Positions 36,378 to 47,189 of a stretch of DNA of 64,000 nt are shown here, piece after piece. This DNA is from Hippopus hippopus (Eukaryota; Mollusca; Bivalvia; Cardiida; Cardiidae), in contig OX328107.1 in NCBI GenBank assembly GCA_946811185.2, forward strand, positions 9,141,565-9,205,564, read 5' to 3'. Every line of letters starts with the position of its first letter. Within the stretch, counting starts at the first letter, position 1. The notes beneath the pieces are model-generated. The model ran no database searches. It saw nothing but the letters and a program-made list of their open reading frames with translations, and was not told where the DNA came from. Made by a program: the position numbers and the translations under genes.

Positions 36378-36655
36378 TTAATGAGCCATACTCTGTGAGA
36401 AAGGGGCTTAATTGCATTTGCGGAAAGTATCGGCCCACGTCAGCCTGTGCAGTGAGCGTAGGCAGACTCGGGCCGAAAGTTTTCGATATCGTCAAATTTT
36501 CTGTATGTTAAAGCTTAATTCTACCTCAGGATTCATTGTTTTATCCGTATTCATTTATCGATTTTATTGCTCTATAATTAGGTGAGATCTTGCTTGGCAT
36601 AAAACATCACGGAGATGCATTTAGCACCCTTTTGTGAGAGCACGACTCATTTCGT
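36378..36655. repeat. Family A MITE copy
   Basis: It starts GAGCCATACTCTGTGAGAAA, has GCCCACGTCAGCCTGTGCAG in the middle and ends CTTTTGTGAGAGCACGACTC. Confidence 0.8.
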
Positions 36656-36879
36656 TTTGTTCCAATTCGGTAAATTCACCAATTCATAAACTGTTATTGC
36701 TTACTATGACCAGTTCTGTGCATACTTAAACACTCTTTACACGAAACTTGCTGCTTTCTCACATTACAAAATCTATGCTGACTTAAATGCTATAGATCTA
36801 TCAAAGTAATATCAAATCAATCTCTGTCTCTCGTTTCTCCTCTATCTCTCTCGCCTACTCCACTGAAACATATACATTA

Positions 36880-37110
36880 ACACCTTGCCACACGACAAAA
36901 AATGTAGACTTCTCGAAATTGAAACTTTTGCATACAACAATTCAAATATAGCTCAAATGACTGAAATTTGTCTTTGATAGGATAGAAAACACTTTTTGGG
37001 AAAAGGAAAAAATGCTGGTAAGCAGCATTTTTTCTTTTCCCACACTGTTTTCAAAAGCTTCACTCTCATATATTTAAACCTCAGGATTGTGTGGTAAAAG
37101 GTTTAGTCTT
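36880..37110. repeat. Family B MITE copy
   Basis: Core GGAAAAAATGCTGGTAAGCA / GCATTTTTTCTTTTCCCACA at about 37000-37045, between the two CCP exons. Confidence 0.75.
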
Positions 37111-37274
37111 GATGTAGTTATAATTTTACATCTATGTGGTACTTTATCTCTGTGGTACTTTGAACATATATGAGGTTACCACGCTAAGAAATACTTAGCT
37201 GGGAAAGAGAAAGAAATAAAGGCATGCAGAGAGGGACCAACATAGAATGTCAAGAAATCTTGTTTATATTTCAG

Positions 37275-37433
37275 AGTGTCATATACTTTCAAATCCCACT
37301 AACGGCGCCGTGAACAGTTCAACTCTAAAGGCAGTGTTTACATGTGAAGATGGTTACTCTTTGATTGGATGGAAAGCTGTCACGTGTCTTTCTCCTGGAA
37401 TTTGGAGTGGACCGTCCCCAACGTGTGAAAAGA
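37275..37433 (+). CDS. Receptor exon: CCP/sushi domain 2
   Basis: The acceptor TTTATATTTCAG precedes it and the donor AAGA|GTAAAT follows; phase 1 to 1, 159 bp. The four-cysteine sushi pattern is CHILSNPTNGAV, FTCEDGYSL, VTCLSPGIWSG and SPTCEK. Symmetric phase-1 exons like this one and its neighbour can be gained or lost without shifting the frame, which fits the decayed third CCP exon upstream. Confidence 0.93.
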
Positions 37434-37439
37434 GTAAAT

Positions 37440-37930
37440 TTCAAAACAAAATTACAATGCTTACTGTTTTAATCGAAGGTTTTTGTTTTTAAATTTCCTC
37501 TCCCTCTCTCTATAGGTTGCTGATCGCCTGTGACAGACTTTCTTGATATTTTTTTTCCTATCCTTTTAGAACTATTTTTAGGTTAAAAACAGCATCAAGT
37601 TGTGTATCAATTCAGCAAATCGTGTATTTATGTTGACATATTGTTGCAAACCGTGAATTTACACTCACATACTGAAGCAGATCGTTAACTTACTACAATA
37701 AACCATGTACATGTATTGACATAGACAGTCTACAAAGAAGTGTGTGACTTTCTGCAACAAACCGTTAATTTACGTAGACATACTGCAGAAAACCCAGTAT
37801 CAACGTTGACTTACTGCAGCAAACCTTGTAGTTTCATTGACATTCTCCAGCAAACCGTGAATTTGCGTTAAAATGATGTGGTAAATAAGAAAAAATGACT
37901 GACTTAGATTTTCCTGCCAAGTCAACTGTC
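37440..37930. repeat. Diverged minisatellite-like units in the CCP2-HRM intron
   Basis: The phrase ACATACTGCAGCAAACCGTGAATTTACGT recurs in altered form about six to eight times between about 37600 and 37880 (for example GCAAACCGTGAATTTACACT, CAACAAACCGTTAATTTACG, GCAAACCGTGAATTTGCG), with spacing near 40-55 bases. Confidence 0.6.
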
Positions 37931-38439
37931 AAAATTGATGATCTTGGTAAGGTAAAGATTTCTTTTCTTTCAATTTAGACTAGAGTTGTTATATATATTT
38001 AAAAAAAAACGTTCATGGAACTTATTTTTGTCCGGGATATATAAGTTCCTTCAAGTGAAGAATTGGTCAGATTCATGTAAATTTTCAATACACATGTACA
38101 TGTAGGCCTATGTTTTCGCAAATTTGATATTTTTTTTAGACACATGAATGTGATAAAAAGAATCTGACATTTGTTGCCTTTCGAAGCAGAATTTAATTAA
38201 CTTTGTCAAGCAAAAATCTAATTGAGCCCACCAATTCTTATTACCTGGACTTGATTAATAAAAAAAAAAGTTTTTAATTTAAAGGTCAACTTATGCCGGA
38301 TCTTCTATAACTTTTAACCAAGATTGCTTTTAACAGTTTATGAGTGAAAAAAATCACATATCTATATAACTAACGGTCGGTTTAAAATATAAATGACTGT
38401 ATTTGTAGCCACTTAAACTTTAAATTCTGTGCTACACAA

Positions 38440-38655
38440 TTCTAAGATTTAACGACCCTGAGAAGGAAACATTTTTAAAAATATTCTGGGCAAAAAGGGA
38501 AAAAATGCTAGTTACTAGCATTTTCTCATTTACCCACAATACTTTCTACCCTTCAAAGACAAGTCCAATCATTTGAGCCACACTGAATTTGTCATCTACA
38601 AATCCTTTTAATTTGGAGAAGTCTAACATTTTGTCGTTTAGAAAACAGTTTAAAA
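38440..38655. repeat. Family B MITE copy
   Basis: Core GGGAAAAAATGCTAGTTACT / AGCATTTTCTCATTTACCCA at about 38495-38535. Confidence 0.75.
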
Positions 38656-38810
38656 CAAAAACAAACAAAAAAAAAAAAACCGTGATCAACATTAGTGGTT
38701 GCAATGATTATTGGCACTACATTCAGATTCAAAAGTTACTTATTATTTTCTACTACAAGGACATGCTTTCATTTATACACGTATATAATGGGTTAAACTA
38801 TTCATTTCAG

Positions 38811-38921
38811 TTGAAGTTTCTGTGAAAAACTGTACAAAAGAAAAAGATCTCCGCGGCACAGAATGGAAAGAAACTCGTCCTGGGCAGACAGTTGTTAAAC
38901 CTTGCAAGGAGGGCTTAGATG
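38811..38921 (+). CDS. Receptor exon: HRM domain, first half
   Basis: The acceptor ATTCATTTCAG precedes it and the donor GATG|GTAGTT follows; phase 1 to 1, 111 bp. The sequence CTKEKDLRGTEWKETRPGQ, followed by the PC-containing stretch KPCKEGLDG, fits the W-x-x-T-x-x-G and PC landmarks of hormone-receptor-type (HRM) modules found ahead of GAIN domains. Confidence 0.85.
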
Positions 38922-39189
38922 GTAGTTACGCAAAATATAGTTCGTCTGTCCGTTCGTCCATCTCTCTGTCTGTCCTCTTCCCAGGGAAATTTTCTTGGTG
39001 AATAATAATAATGATAATAATAATAATAAAAAGTTAGTAATATTGGTTGCTTTTTTGCCTGTCACTGTCTCTGTTGTTGGAAAATGTATGGAAACGGGAT
39101 CGCAGTGACAGGTTTAATAGGTAAGCGGGGTCACACTAGCTGTCGATGTTTTTTTTTTTGTATTGTTGCTGATTGGTGCTAAGATATAA

Positions 39190-39425
39190 TGCTGCGGCCA
39201 CTGCACTTATCCATGCTTTCCTCGAGTGTCTTTCGTCAGCACTTGGCACAATATTTTAAGTCAGTGGCTAATTTCCCTAATTAACATCGTAGAAACAATG
39301 CTCAGAGTTGAAACAGGAATGAATTCTGTCGCAATGACTATCTTCGGAAAGAATTTAGTCCAGCTTGGAATCGAACCAGTCAAGACATTTACGTTATCGA
39401 CCGAGATACCAGATTTAGCGTAAAA
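39190..39425 (-). repeat. tRNA-derived SINE copy
   Basis: Minus-strand copy of the SINE at 34331: plus-strand text GTCAGTGGCTAATTTCCCTA, CATCGTAGAAACAATG, then GGAATCGAACCAGTCAAG. Confidence 0.6.
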
Positions 39426-39556
39426 GCTGATAGACTGGACAAAGTATTTCCACAGGAAAATAATGGCCACAATCTACATTATAAGGAGCAATTTCATGGA
39501 AGGAGAAGTACGACAAATACCAATGCTTGTTATTCAAAAACAGTTTCTATTGACAG

Positions 39557-39648
39557 GTATTATATCTAGAAATTGTACGAAGCAGGGGGTATGGAAACCT
39601 CCAAGGTATTCTTGTGTGAAAAAGGAGATTGCACAGGCGGAAAACTTA
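39557..39648 (+). CDS. Receptor exon: HRM domain, second half
   Basis: The acceptor TTCTATTGACAG precedes it and the donor TTA|GTAAGT follows; phase 1 to 0, 92 bp. It reads RNCTKQGVWKPPRYSC, supplying the R-x-C, G-x-W and final cysteine of the HRM fold, then a helical lead-in (KKEIAQAENL) to the GAIN domain. Confidence 0.85.
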
Positions 39649-39764
39649 GTAAGTAGTGGTTATTAATTCGTTACCACACAACACAGTTTTAGATTCATCC
39701 ATATTCTAAGCATTTGTAGGCAGCAGATGGAACGTGGCTCAACTAATGAATTACGTCTTTGAGA

Positions 39765-39905
39765 GGATAGAGAATCTTTTAGGGAAAAGGAGAAAATTAT
39801 GGTAGGAAAAGGAGAAAATGCTGGTTACCGTCATTTTCTCCTTTCCCAAAAATGTTTTCAAAGGCTTTCTTCCTTAGTATCGTTAATGCACGGAGTTGTT
39901 TATTA
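39765..39905. repeat. Family B MITE copy with a small internal duplication
   Basis: GGAAAAGGAGAAAATTATGGTA is immediately followed by GGAAAAGGAGAAAATGCTGG, so the left arm has been duplicated. The right arm reads TCATTTTCTCCTTTCCCAAA. Confidence 0.7.
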
Positions 39906-40224
39906 AGACATTTAAAAATGATTTCTGTAGAAAGTTCAGAGTTGTTTGAATACTGTTAAGCCAACGCTTAAGAAAGGTAAAATACTGAGTGGTGACAACG
40001 TATTTAAGCATCGGACAATTTGATAGATAATGACTTTAGGTCGCTCCTTGCATATTTGGTACGCCATAAAAATTGGTCATTCACCGGAACACAGAACTGA
40101 ACAGGGGGCAAATATTTAATATGGACCTCATTCGCATTTAAAAAGCTATGGAGAAAAGGAGATGAGAGAGGGTGGTGTCATTTGATTGTATATCACAATA
40201 TAATGGTATTTCACTTTTATCTAG

Positions 40225-40440
40225 ATCACTTCCATTGAAAACAACTCAACTACTAAAGAGGACAAAAGTACCGTGATCACGGATGTATTAGGAACATTGT
40301 CAAATTCTACCAATTCGTCATCAACAACGTCCACAAGCGAAAATTCCTTATTTGATGGTGAGATTGAGAAGGTGACGTCAATTCTAGAAAAAGTCGCCAG
40401 CATAAGTCAAGATATAGTCGTGACAGAGAAGCAGTCTGAG
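40225..40440 (+). CDS. Receptor exon: linker and GAIN subdomain A start
   Basis: The acceptor CACTTTTATCTAG precedes it and the donor GAG|GTAAAA follows; phase 0 to 0, 72 codons. The first half is Ser/Thr/Asn-rich linker (SNSTNSSSTTSTSEN) and the second half is amphipathic helix (KVTSILEKVASISQDIV), typical of the helical first part of a GAIN domain. Confidence 0.82.
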
Positions 40441-40724
40441 GTAAAAGTGTTTATATAGGACCCTTATTGACCAATTATTCTTAATAACATTATTAGTCTA
40501 ATTATCAAATAATCTCAATTTAAAAATTAAGCGATTTCAGATTGGCTAAACTAAATCAACCAAATCATTAGTCCAGTCAGTCATTAATTGCGTTACTTTC
40601 TACAAATAGAAAAAGACAAAAATACAATTTAGGATGATTAGTAAATTTTGAGCCAGGGAATATAGCGCCAGGCTTAGGAATGGCTAATAATAATTTAACA
40701 ATTTTAATCAATTTATGTACATGT

Positions 40725-40955
40725 AACTCTTTACCAAATGACAAAACTTTAGACTTAACCAAATCGGAAGTACTTGCAGACTACAAACCTAAAGTAGTTA
40801 AAATGAAGGATATTCTCTCGAGAGATGTAGAAAAAATGTGGAAAAAGGAGAAAATGTTGGTTACCAGCATTTCCTCCTTGTCTCATAGTCTTTTCAAAAG
40901 CTCTCTCCATTAGGGTTGTTAAAACAAGGGATTGCATGATTGAATGGTACAGGTT
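40725..40955. repeat. Family B MITE copy
   Basis: Outer arm CTTTACCAAATGACAAAACT and core GGAGAAAATGTTGGTTACCA / GCATTTCCTCCTTGTCTCAT. Confidence 0.75.
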
Positions 40956-41354
40956 TAACTCTTTAAAAGGTATGTATATATATTTAGTTTTTTTGGCCAA
41001 AACTTAAGTTTGAATACTTTGTTTCTTTCCCTCTCATTTAATTTTGCCACATGACAAAAGTTGCCATTGTGGACTAACTTCTCTGGATTAAGACTTTATG
41101 CTTTCAGAGTTGTGTGGATTGTATAAAGAACTTTGAAGGGATATGTAACCTTTCTATGTTTTCCAATGAAAACCAATACATGAAATGTGTGTAACTACCA
41201 TTACATGTTGACTTTAAATAATTTTGACATTGGTTTATCGCGTAAATCAGTATGTTCCTCGTGTGTGTGATATGTTGTCACAGTGAAGTAATATTTACAT
41301 AGCTATCTCTAATTTAGTGGTTCATAATTATAAGTGACTACTCTTACTTTCCAG

Positions 41355-41438
41355 GATTTTATTGGAACAACAAGTAACTTGCTAAACCCTGAAAACAGCG
41401 AGTCTTACAAATCAATCGCAGAAAACAGCGAAAATCAG
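41355..41438 (+). CDS. Receptor exon: GAIN subdomain A
   Basis: The acceptor TTACTTTCCAG precedes it and the donor CAG|GTATTA follows; phase 0 to 0, 28 codons. The TSNLLNPENSESYKSIAEN stretch is close to the S-N-L-L-x-P-x-N-x-x-x-W/Y motif of GAIN helical domains. Confidence 0.85.
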
Positions 41439-41439
41439 G

Positions 41440-42345
41440 TATTAGTCATATATCTTTTATACCCATAAATTTCGGAAACGAGTTTATAACACAGGACATT
41501 GAAAATATTGATGTAAAATATTGATTTATAAACTTGAATTAAGGCTGATATATGTACATGAATATTAATTAAGGGAACGAATTTACATGATCATGTTGTT
41601 CGAATGAACTGCTGGTTAGTAGCATTTTTTCCTTTATGTTTTCAAAAGTGGTTTGCTACAAAATTCAAAAATTCGTCGGCAAGAGGTCAAGCGTTTAATT
41701 GCTATTGATTTATATTGAACAGATTTTTTTTTCATCGATATCTGACGGAGACGTAAACAATCTTTATTGTTTACCTACAAATTTTCCGACTCAAATATTC
41801 GCACCACGGATTAAATAAGTTACGTCGTACATAAAAGCACAATCTGACAGTATTAAACGGGGTGCCAAATATTGCATAATGACATAACCAGCATGCAGAC
41901 TACTTTCAGCTGGGATCTTGATTTGATTGGTTCAAATGTTACACTGTAACATTTATCCACAACTCACAGAAATGGTATTATTCACTAAGACTTTATTTGT
42001 TTAAGTTTCGACCGTTTTCACAAAAAAGTCAATAATTGAAAGGGTTTTTTTTTTTTTCGTTAAAACTTGTAGGTACATAACGTTCATGTTATGTTCTGGT
42101 AATTTTCCTGGGGCTCGCATTTGCTTATGGCTGTGTTGGAAAAATTTTGACATATCGCCCGGCAAACTCGACACAGTTAAGGGCCCAAGGAAAGATACTA
42201 TAGCATAATGTTCAGTTCGTATTCAAGCGTGATAAAAATGTGTCATGAGAATGGGTTCTTTTTTGTTTTGAATACGAGGTTGCAGAAAAGAGAAAGGAAA
42301 TTGAATTATTTAACTTGACATAAGTATCTCTTTATGTGAATGTAA
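41440..42345. other. Intron sequence, nothing recognised
   Basis: A short family B core fragment lies near 41605-41660. The rest is AT-rich unique sequence. Confidence 0.45.
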
Positions 42346-42349
42346 ACAG

Positions 42350-42470
42350 GAAGGAAAGAAAGCTGAAGGGGCCGACAAAATCCTTAAAGTGGTTGGAAGA
42401 TTTGCCGAAGCGATTGCAAACAGTTTGAATACTACAAATGGGACGAGGACTGTAAGAAAAGACAACTTAT
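42350..42470 (+). CDS. Receptor exon: GAIN subdomain A, last helix
   Basis: The acceptor GTGAATGTAAACAG precedes it and the donor TTAT|GTAAGT follows; phase 0 to 1, 121 bp. It encodes a helix (ADKILKVVGRFAEAIANSL) then a turn toward the beta-sandwich half of GAIN. Confidence 0.82.
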
Positions 42471-42489
42471 GTAAGTTCTTTTTAAAACA

Positions 42490-42862
42490 TACGTTAGGTA
42501 ATTAACTCTTTGGCACAGGAATTCCCCCTTCTAAGTAGTCCTATACTTCTTTTGGGAAAAAAAAAGAAAAAGCTATTGCTTGTCAACACGATTTTCTGCT
42601 TTTCCTAAACTGCTTTTGTTTGTCTGGAAAAGTCTTAAACTATCTACCAAATAATCTGGAATTTTAACGGCACTGAAGAATTAAGCTTCAGAATCAATGG
42701 AAAAGGAGGAAATGCTTTTAACCAGCATTTTCACCTTTTTCAACATTGATTTTTACCTCTTCAAACACATATTCCTTCATTTGAGCAAAACTGGATTTGT
42801 CGTCTGAAAATGTGATCAAATTAGACCAGTCTAAAATTTTGTCGTTTCCTAGAGAGTTAAAC
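42490..42862. repeat. Two family B MITE copies ahead of a GAIN exon
   Basis: Cores lie at about 42560-42615 (diverged) and 42700-42745 (GGAGGAAATGCTTTTAACCA / GCATTTTCACCTTTTTCAAC). The outer arm ends GAGAGTTAAAC at about 42861, only 30 bases before the exon at 42891. Confidence 0.7.
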
Positions 42863-42890
42863 CGTATTTTCTGTATTGAAGTGATGACAG

Positions 42891-42983
42891 TTTCACAGAT
42901 AAAGGGGGCTAGCGATGTTCATTTTCCGGAAGACAAACAGAATACGTCTTCTTCAGTCAAGATTTCCAAAGATGCTTTGAAAG
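42891..42983 (+). CDS. Receptor exon: GAIN subdomain B, first strands
   Basis: The acceptor GAAGTGATGACAG precedes it and the donor AAAG|GTAAGA follows; phase 1 to 1, 93 bp. A nearby AG (CACAG at 42894-42898) would put a TAG in frame, so 42891 is the start that keeps the frame. DVHFPEDK and SVKISKDALK are the usual acidic turn and K/P-x-x-AL strand of GAIN-B. Confidence 0.82.
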
Positions 42984-43127
42984 GTAAGATGATCATTTAG
43001 GAAACTTGGTATCCAGCCGAGCTTATTGTGTTTAGCTGCCACGTGAGAAAATGAAAACAATTAAGAAGATCATGGTCGAGAGGTGGTGCTGTTTTTAGGG
43101 AATAAAAACGGTGTTCGAAATGATTAA

Positions 43128-43325
43128 GTATATATGTTCTGCGCAGAGTAGGAATCGGGTCAATTCCGTAATTGTCCTGCGCAAAGTAGGAATTCTCACT
43201 TTGCTGGGCGAAGTAAGACTTCCTACCTGGCACGGGCCAACTCCGGAATTGTCCCTGCGCAAAGTAGGAATCGGGACAAAGTGAGAATCTACCATTTTCC
43301 CTGCAAAAAGTAGGAACTGGAAACA
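43128..43325. repeat. Repeat with TGCGCAAAGTAGGAAT units
   Basis: Variants of CTGCGCAAAGTAGGAATCGG recur about five times with CAATTCCGGAATTGTCC between them. An inverted, related block lies at about 46500-46705. Confidence 0.7.
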
Positions 43326-43429
43326 AAATATTAAACAAAGACCATAAAAAGAAACATGTAGTGAGAAATAAATAGCATGTGTTGCATCATGAGCATGAGA
43401 AATAAAATCTGTAATTTTTTTCGGTCAAA

Positions 43430-43600
43430 TTAACCCTTTCTCTTTTTTCCAAAATGTTTTCATTTTAGCTGAAGGAGTTGTCTTCTTCAAACACTTTCAA
43501 AGCCAGCTATTGAAAACATTGTGGAAAAACGAGAAATGCTGATAACCAACATTTTCTCCTTTTTCTATAGTGTTTTCCATCAAAGACAGAAATCATGCTT
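43430..43600. repeat. Family B MITE copy
   Basis: Core AAACGAGAAATGCTGATAACC / AACATTTTCTCCTTTTTC at about 43525-43565. Confidence 0.65.
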
Positions 43601-43609
43601 TTAGTAATA

Positions 43610-45605
43610 GTGATAAGTAACATGTACGGTGGCATATATGTACGTAGGTATTCCAAAGTTTTAACGACTCTGGGTAAGAAGTCTGCTGGAAACCAGCATT
43701 TTTAGCTCACCTGAGCACGAAGTGCTCATGGTGAGCTTTTGTGATCGTGCTGTGTCCGGCGTTCGTCGTCCGTCGTCAACTTTTACCTTGTGTACGCTCT
43801 AGAGACCACATTTTCAGTCCGATACTCATGAAACTTGGTCAGAATGTTTTCTTGAATAATATCTTGGACGAGTTCGAAAATGGGTCATGTTGGGTCAAAA
43901 ACTAGGTCACTACGTCAAATCTTAGAAAAACCTTGTGTACGCTCTAGAGGCCACATTTTCAGTCAGATACTCATGAAACTTGGTCAAAATGTTTGTCTCG
44001 ATAATATCTCGGATGAGTTCGAAAATGGGTCATGTCGGGTCAAAAACTAGGTCACTGGGTCAAATCTTAGAAAAACATTGTGTAGGCTCTAGAGGCCACA
44101 TTTTCAGTCCGATACTCATGAAACTTGGTCAGAACGTTTGCTATGATGATATCTCGGACGAGTTCGAGAATGGGTCATGTCAGGTCGAAAACTAGGTCAC
44201 TAGATCAAATCTTAGAAAAACCTTGTGTACGCCCTAGGAGCCACATTTTCAGTCCGATACTCATGAAACTTGGTCAGAATGTTTTCCTCGATGATATCTT
44301 GGACGAGTTCGAAGATGGGTCATGTCGGGTCAAAAACTAGGTCAATACGTCAAATCTTAGAAAAACCTTGTGTACGCTCTAGAGGCCACATTTTCAGTCA
44401 GATACTCATGAAACTTGGTCAGAATGTTTTCCTCGATGATATTTCGAACGAGTTTGAAAATGGGTTATGTCGGGTCAAAAACTAGGTCACTAGGTCAAAT
44501 CTTAGAAAAACCTTGTGTACACTCTAGAGGCCACATTTTCAGCCCAAAACTCTTGAACGTTGGTCAGAATGTTTGTCTTGATGATATCTTGGATGAGTTC
44601 GAAAATAGGTCATGTCGGGTCAAAAACTAGGTCACTAGGTCAAATCTTAGAAAAACCTTGTGTACGCTCTAGAGGCCACATTTTCAGCCCAAAACAGCCC
44701 AAGATATCATCGAGGAATGTTTGTCTTGATGATATCTCAGACGAGTTTGAAAACGGGTCATGTCGGGCAAAAATCTAGGTTACTAGGTTATATCTTCGAA
44801 AAACCTTGTGTACGCTCTTGAGGCCACATTTTCAGCCCAAAACTCTTAAAAGGTGATCAGAATGTTTGCCTTGATGATATCTCGGTCGAGTTCAAGAATG
44901 CGTCATGTCGGGTCAAAAACTAGGTCACTAGGTCAAATCTTAGAAAAACCTTGTGTACGCTCTTGAGGTCACATTTTCAGCCCAAAACTCTTGAAAGGTG
45001 ATCAGAATGTTTGCCATGATGATATCTCGGACGAGTTCGAGAATGGGTCAAAACCTTGTGTACGCTCTAGAGGCCACATTTTCAGCCCAAAACTCTGAAA
45101 AGGTGGTAAGAATGTTTGTCTTGTTTATATCTCGGTCGAGTTCAAGAATGGGTCATGTCGGGTCAAAAACTAGGTCACTAGGTCAAATCTTAGAAAAACC
45201 TTGTGTACGCTCTTGAGGCCACATTTTCAGCCCAAAACTCTTGAAAGTTGGTCAGAATGTTCGTCTTGATGATAGCCTGAACGAGTTCGAGAATGGGTTT
45301 GATAATATCTACAATGGGAAAATTGGCTACGGTTGGCCAAAAAGTAGGTCACTGAGAGAAATTCTAGAAAAAGCTTGTGTATATGCTAGAGGCCAAATTT
45401 TCAGTCCAATCATTATGAAAGCTTAGTAGATTGTTTTTCATGATACATGTATCTCTAAAGAGGTTGAAAATGGGTCATGTTTGGTCAAAAGACTCAGGTG
45501 AGCGACTTTAGGGCCATCATGGCCCTCTTGTTTCTCCTTTTCCACGGTGTTTTCATTTGAGCTACATCGAATCTAAAATTATGTCCTTTGGCTGAGGGTT
45601 AACCA
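43610..45605. repeat. Family B MITE split by the minisatellite element
   Basis: The left half ends CTGCTGGAAACCAGCATTTT at about 43703. The right half resumes CTCCTTTTCCACGGTGTTTT at about 45534. Without the insert they form the usual family B core. Confidence 0.75.
43704..45530 (+). mobile_element. Hairpin-ended non-autonomous element with 145-bp minisatellite core (Helitron/HINE-like)
   Basis: It opens with a hairpin (AGCTCACCTGAGCACGAAGT...CATGGTGAGCT) and closes with CAGGTGAGCG, then the hairpin AGGGCCATCATGGCCCT and CTTGTTT. The core is about 11 units; CCTTGTGTACGCTCTAGAG-type starts fall at 43786, 43931, 44076, 44221, 44366, 44511 and 44656, exactly 145 bp apart, and later units vary in length. 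It sits between T bases of a MITE with no visible target duplication. Tandem-repeat cores, terminal hairpins and T-T insertion fit Helentron-derived HINE/pearl-like elements of bivalves. The class assignment is inference. Confidence 0.65.
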
Positions 45606-45814
45606 TCAGTAAATCTATTTCTGTCCCTGTCTTCGATTAGCAAAAAGAAATCTCAGGGTTTACCGTTTAGCTGCTGAGCACGAACTACATGAATTTTGTA
45701 TTGTAGCGAATGTAGATCAAGATTAGACTGCAGTCTGATCTTGGACCTACACTATTTGATACTGTGAGATTTTTTTCTATTGAAAAGAACTCTGATATCG
45801 CGATATTTTGTAGT

Positions 45815-45945
45815 TTACCCTTTGCCACATAACCACATTTTCGACTAGTCCAAAATGAAAGCATTTGCAGACAACAAATTAGATGTTGCTTAAACGACGG
45901 GATTTGTCTTTAAAAGGATAGAAAACATTGTGGGTGGTTCTAGCT
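45815..45945. repeat. Family B MITE half copy
   Basis: The outer arm CTTTGCCACATAACCACATT and GAAAACATTGTGGG are present; the core is replaced by unrelated sequence (GGTTCTAGCTAAGAACC). Confidence 0.5.
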
Positions 45946-46086
45946 AAGAACCAATCACGAGCTGTTAATCTGACTAATGATTGCTTAATAAACCGCAGTA
46001 ATCATAATGATTGAAGGAGTTCATAAAGAAATATTCTTTTTACAGAGATTAATCGATTTTTTTTTCTCACTTGTAATATGTAATTC

Positions 46087-46088
<2 letters not shown>

Positions 46089-46123
<35 letters not shown>
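46089..46123 (+). repeat. (CT)n microsatellite
   Basis: About 17 CT units ahead of a 64-codon open frame that I do not regard as a gene. Confidence 0.9.
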
Positions 46124-46124
<1 letters not shown>

Positions 46125-46499
46125 AAACATGTGCTTACCAAAATCAGGCAAAGAATATATCAATTACAGATATAGAATAAGACTTCCTCCCTCCTATGGT
46201 TTCGGAATGATTGCAGTTCGTAGAATAATAGAAATATCAAATATATCAAATAATCTACATAAAATTAGGGCAAAGCCAGTTTTAAGAAGTAAAAGACAAC
46301 GGAAAGAGGATCATGATCACTAGAATCTAAAACCCTTTGCAACATAGGCCTATAGGATTGTTATGACATATTTATTACTGGCTCCTCGGCTATTTTAAGT
46401 TTCGGAATACTTTTTTATTTGCATCTTCCACTTACATTTTCTGTTTCTTTACACCTTTTTGTGAAGAAATCCCTTTGGTTATTCTAACATTGTCCGACT

Positions 46500-46705
46500 A
46501 TTCTCGCTTTGCACTACCCTTTAAATTCTTACTTTGTCCAAGCCTATTCCTACTTTGCGCACAAACCCTATCTGATCATAATACGATATATCTCCCTTGC
46601 GCAATTCTAGAATTGTCCGGTACAATTCCGGAATCGGCGGACAAAGTAGGAATTGCTACTTTGCGCAGGACAATTCCGGAATTGTTCCGATTCCTACTCT
46701 GCACA
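46500..46705. repeat. Inverted counterpart of the 43128-43325 repeat
   Basis: It contains ATTCTTACTTTGTCCAAGCC, TACTTTGCGCACAAAC, GGACAATTCCGGAATTGTTC and ends ATTCCTACTCTGCACAGAAC, which mirrors GTTCTGCGCAGAGTAGGAAT at about 43136. Confidence 0.7.
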
Positions 46706-46964
46706 GAACATATACATGTGTGTATATGTTCAACGGGGACCAGTTTAGGGTTATTAATGATTAAGCTGGCTTATATTTATTGTACAAACTCACATTAATG
46801 AAAGTTTGCTAGGAGAATTCTTGAAGTACCCTATTGGTTGATCCTTCGAACGATGATTCCAATCATCGACCCTACTTACACTGGCCCAGTAACAAAAAGT
46901 GTTGTACTAACAAAGTTAATCTCTTACTTTTCAATGGACGTTAGACTTACCCATATCAAAATCG

Positions 46965-47105
46965 TTTAGAGGCGGTAAATTAGATATATACATTGTACCT
47001 CAAATGATAGGATTTATTTTTGAAGCGGTAAAAACATTGCTGGAAAAGGAAAAATGCTGGTTACCATGTTTTCATCAGCTTTTTTTTACAGGTCGTTGAA
47101 AATGC
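46965..47105. repeat. Family B MITE, truncated
   Basis: It has CATTGCTGGAAAAGGAAAAATGCTGGTTACC then a shortened right arm. Confidence 0.55.
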
Positions 47106-47189
47106 AGGATTGTGTGTGTTAAATAATTAATGAGTTATTATCACTGAAAAGATACGTTCCTCTACCATCCTCTTTTATTATACTTGTAG

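Noticed and set aside
42894..42898. CACAG as the acceptor of the GAIN-B exon
   Set aside because: It would place a TAG in frame given the incoming phase; the GACAG at 42886-42890 keeps the frame open.
43786..45250. CRISPR-like regular spacing
   Set aside because: The whole 145-bp unit repeats, with no unique spacers, in a eukaryotic intron.
43980..45426. Series of overlapping ORFs of about 71 codons spaced 145 bp apart
   Set aside because: They are produced by the non-coding minisatellite; 145 is not a multiple of three, so the frame shifts each unit.
46129..46323. 64-codon ORF after a (CT)n tract with a basic C-terminus
   Set aside because: The CT run could act as an acceptor tract, but there is no recognisable domain, and adding it between 42983 and 47190 would break the GAIN phase and fold.
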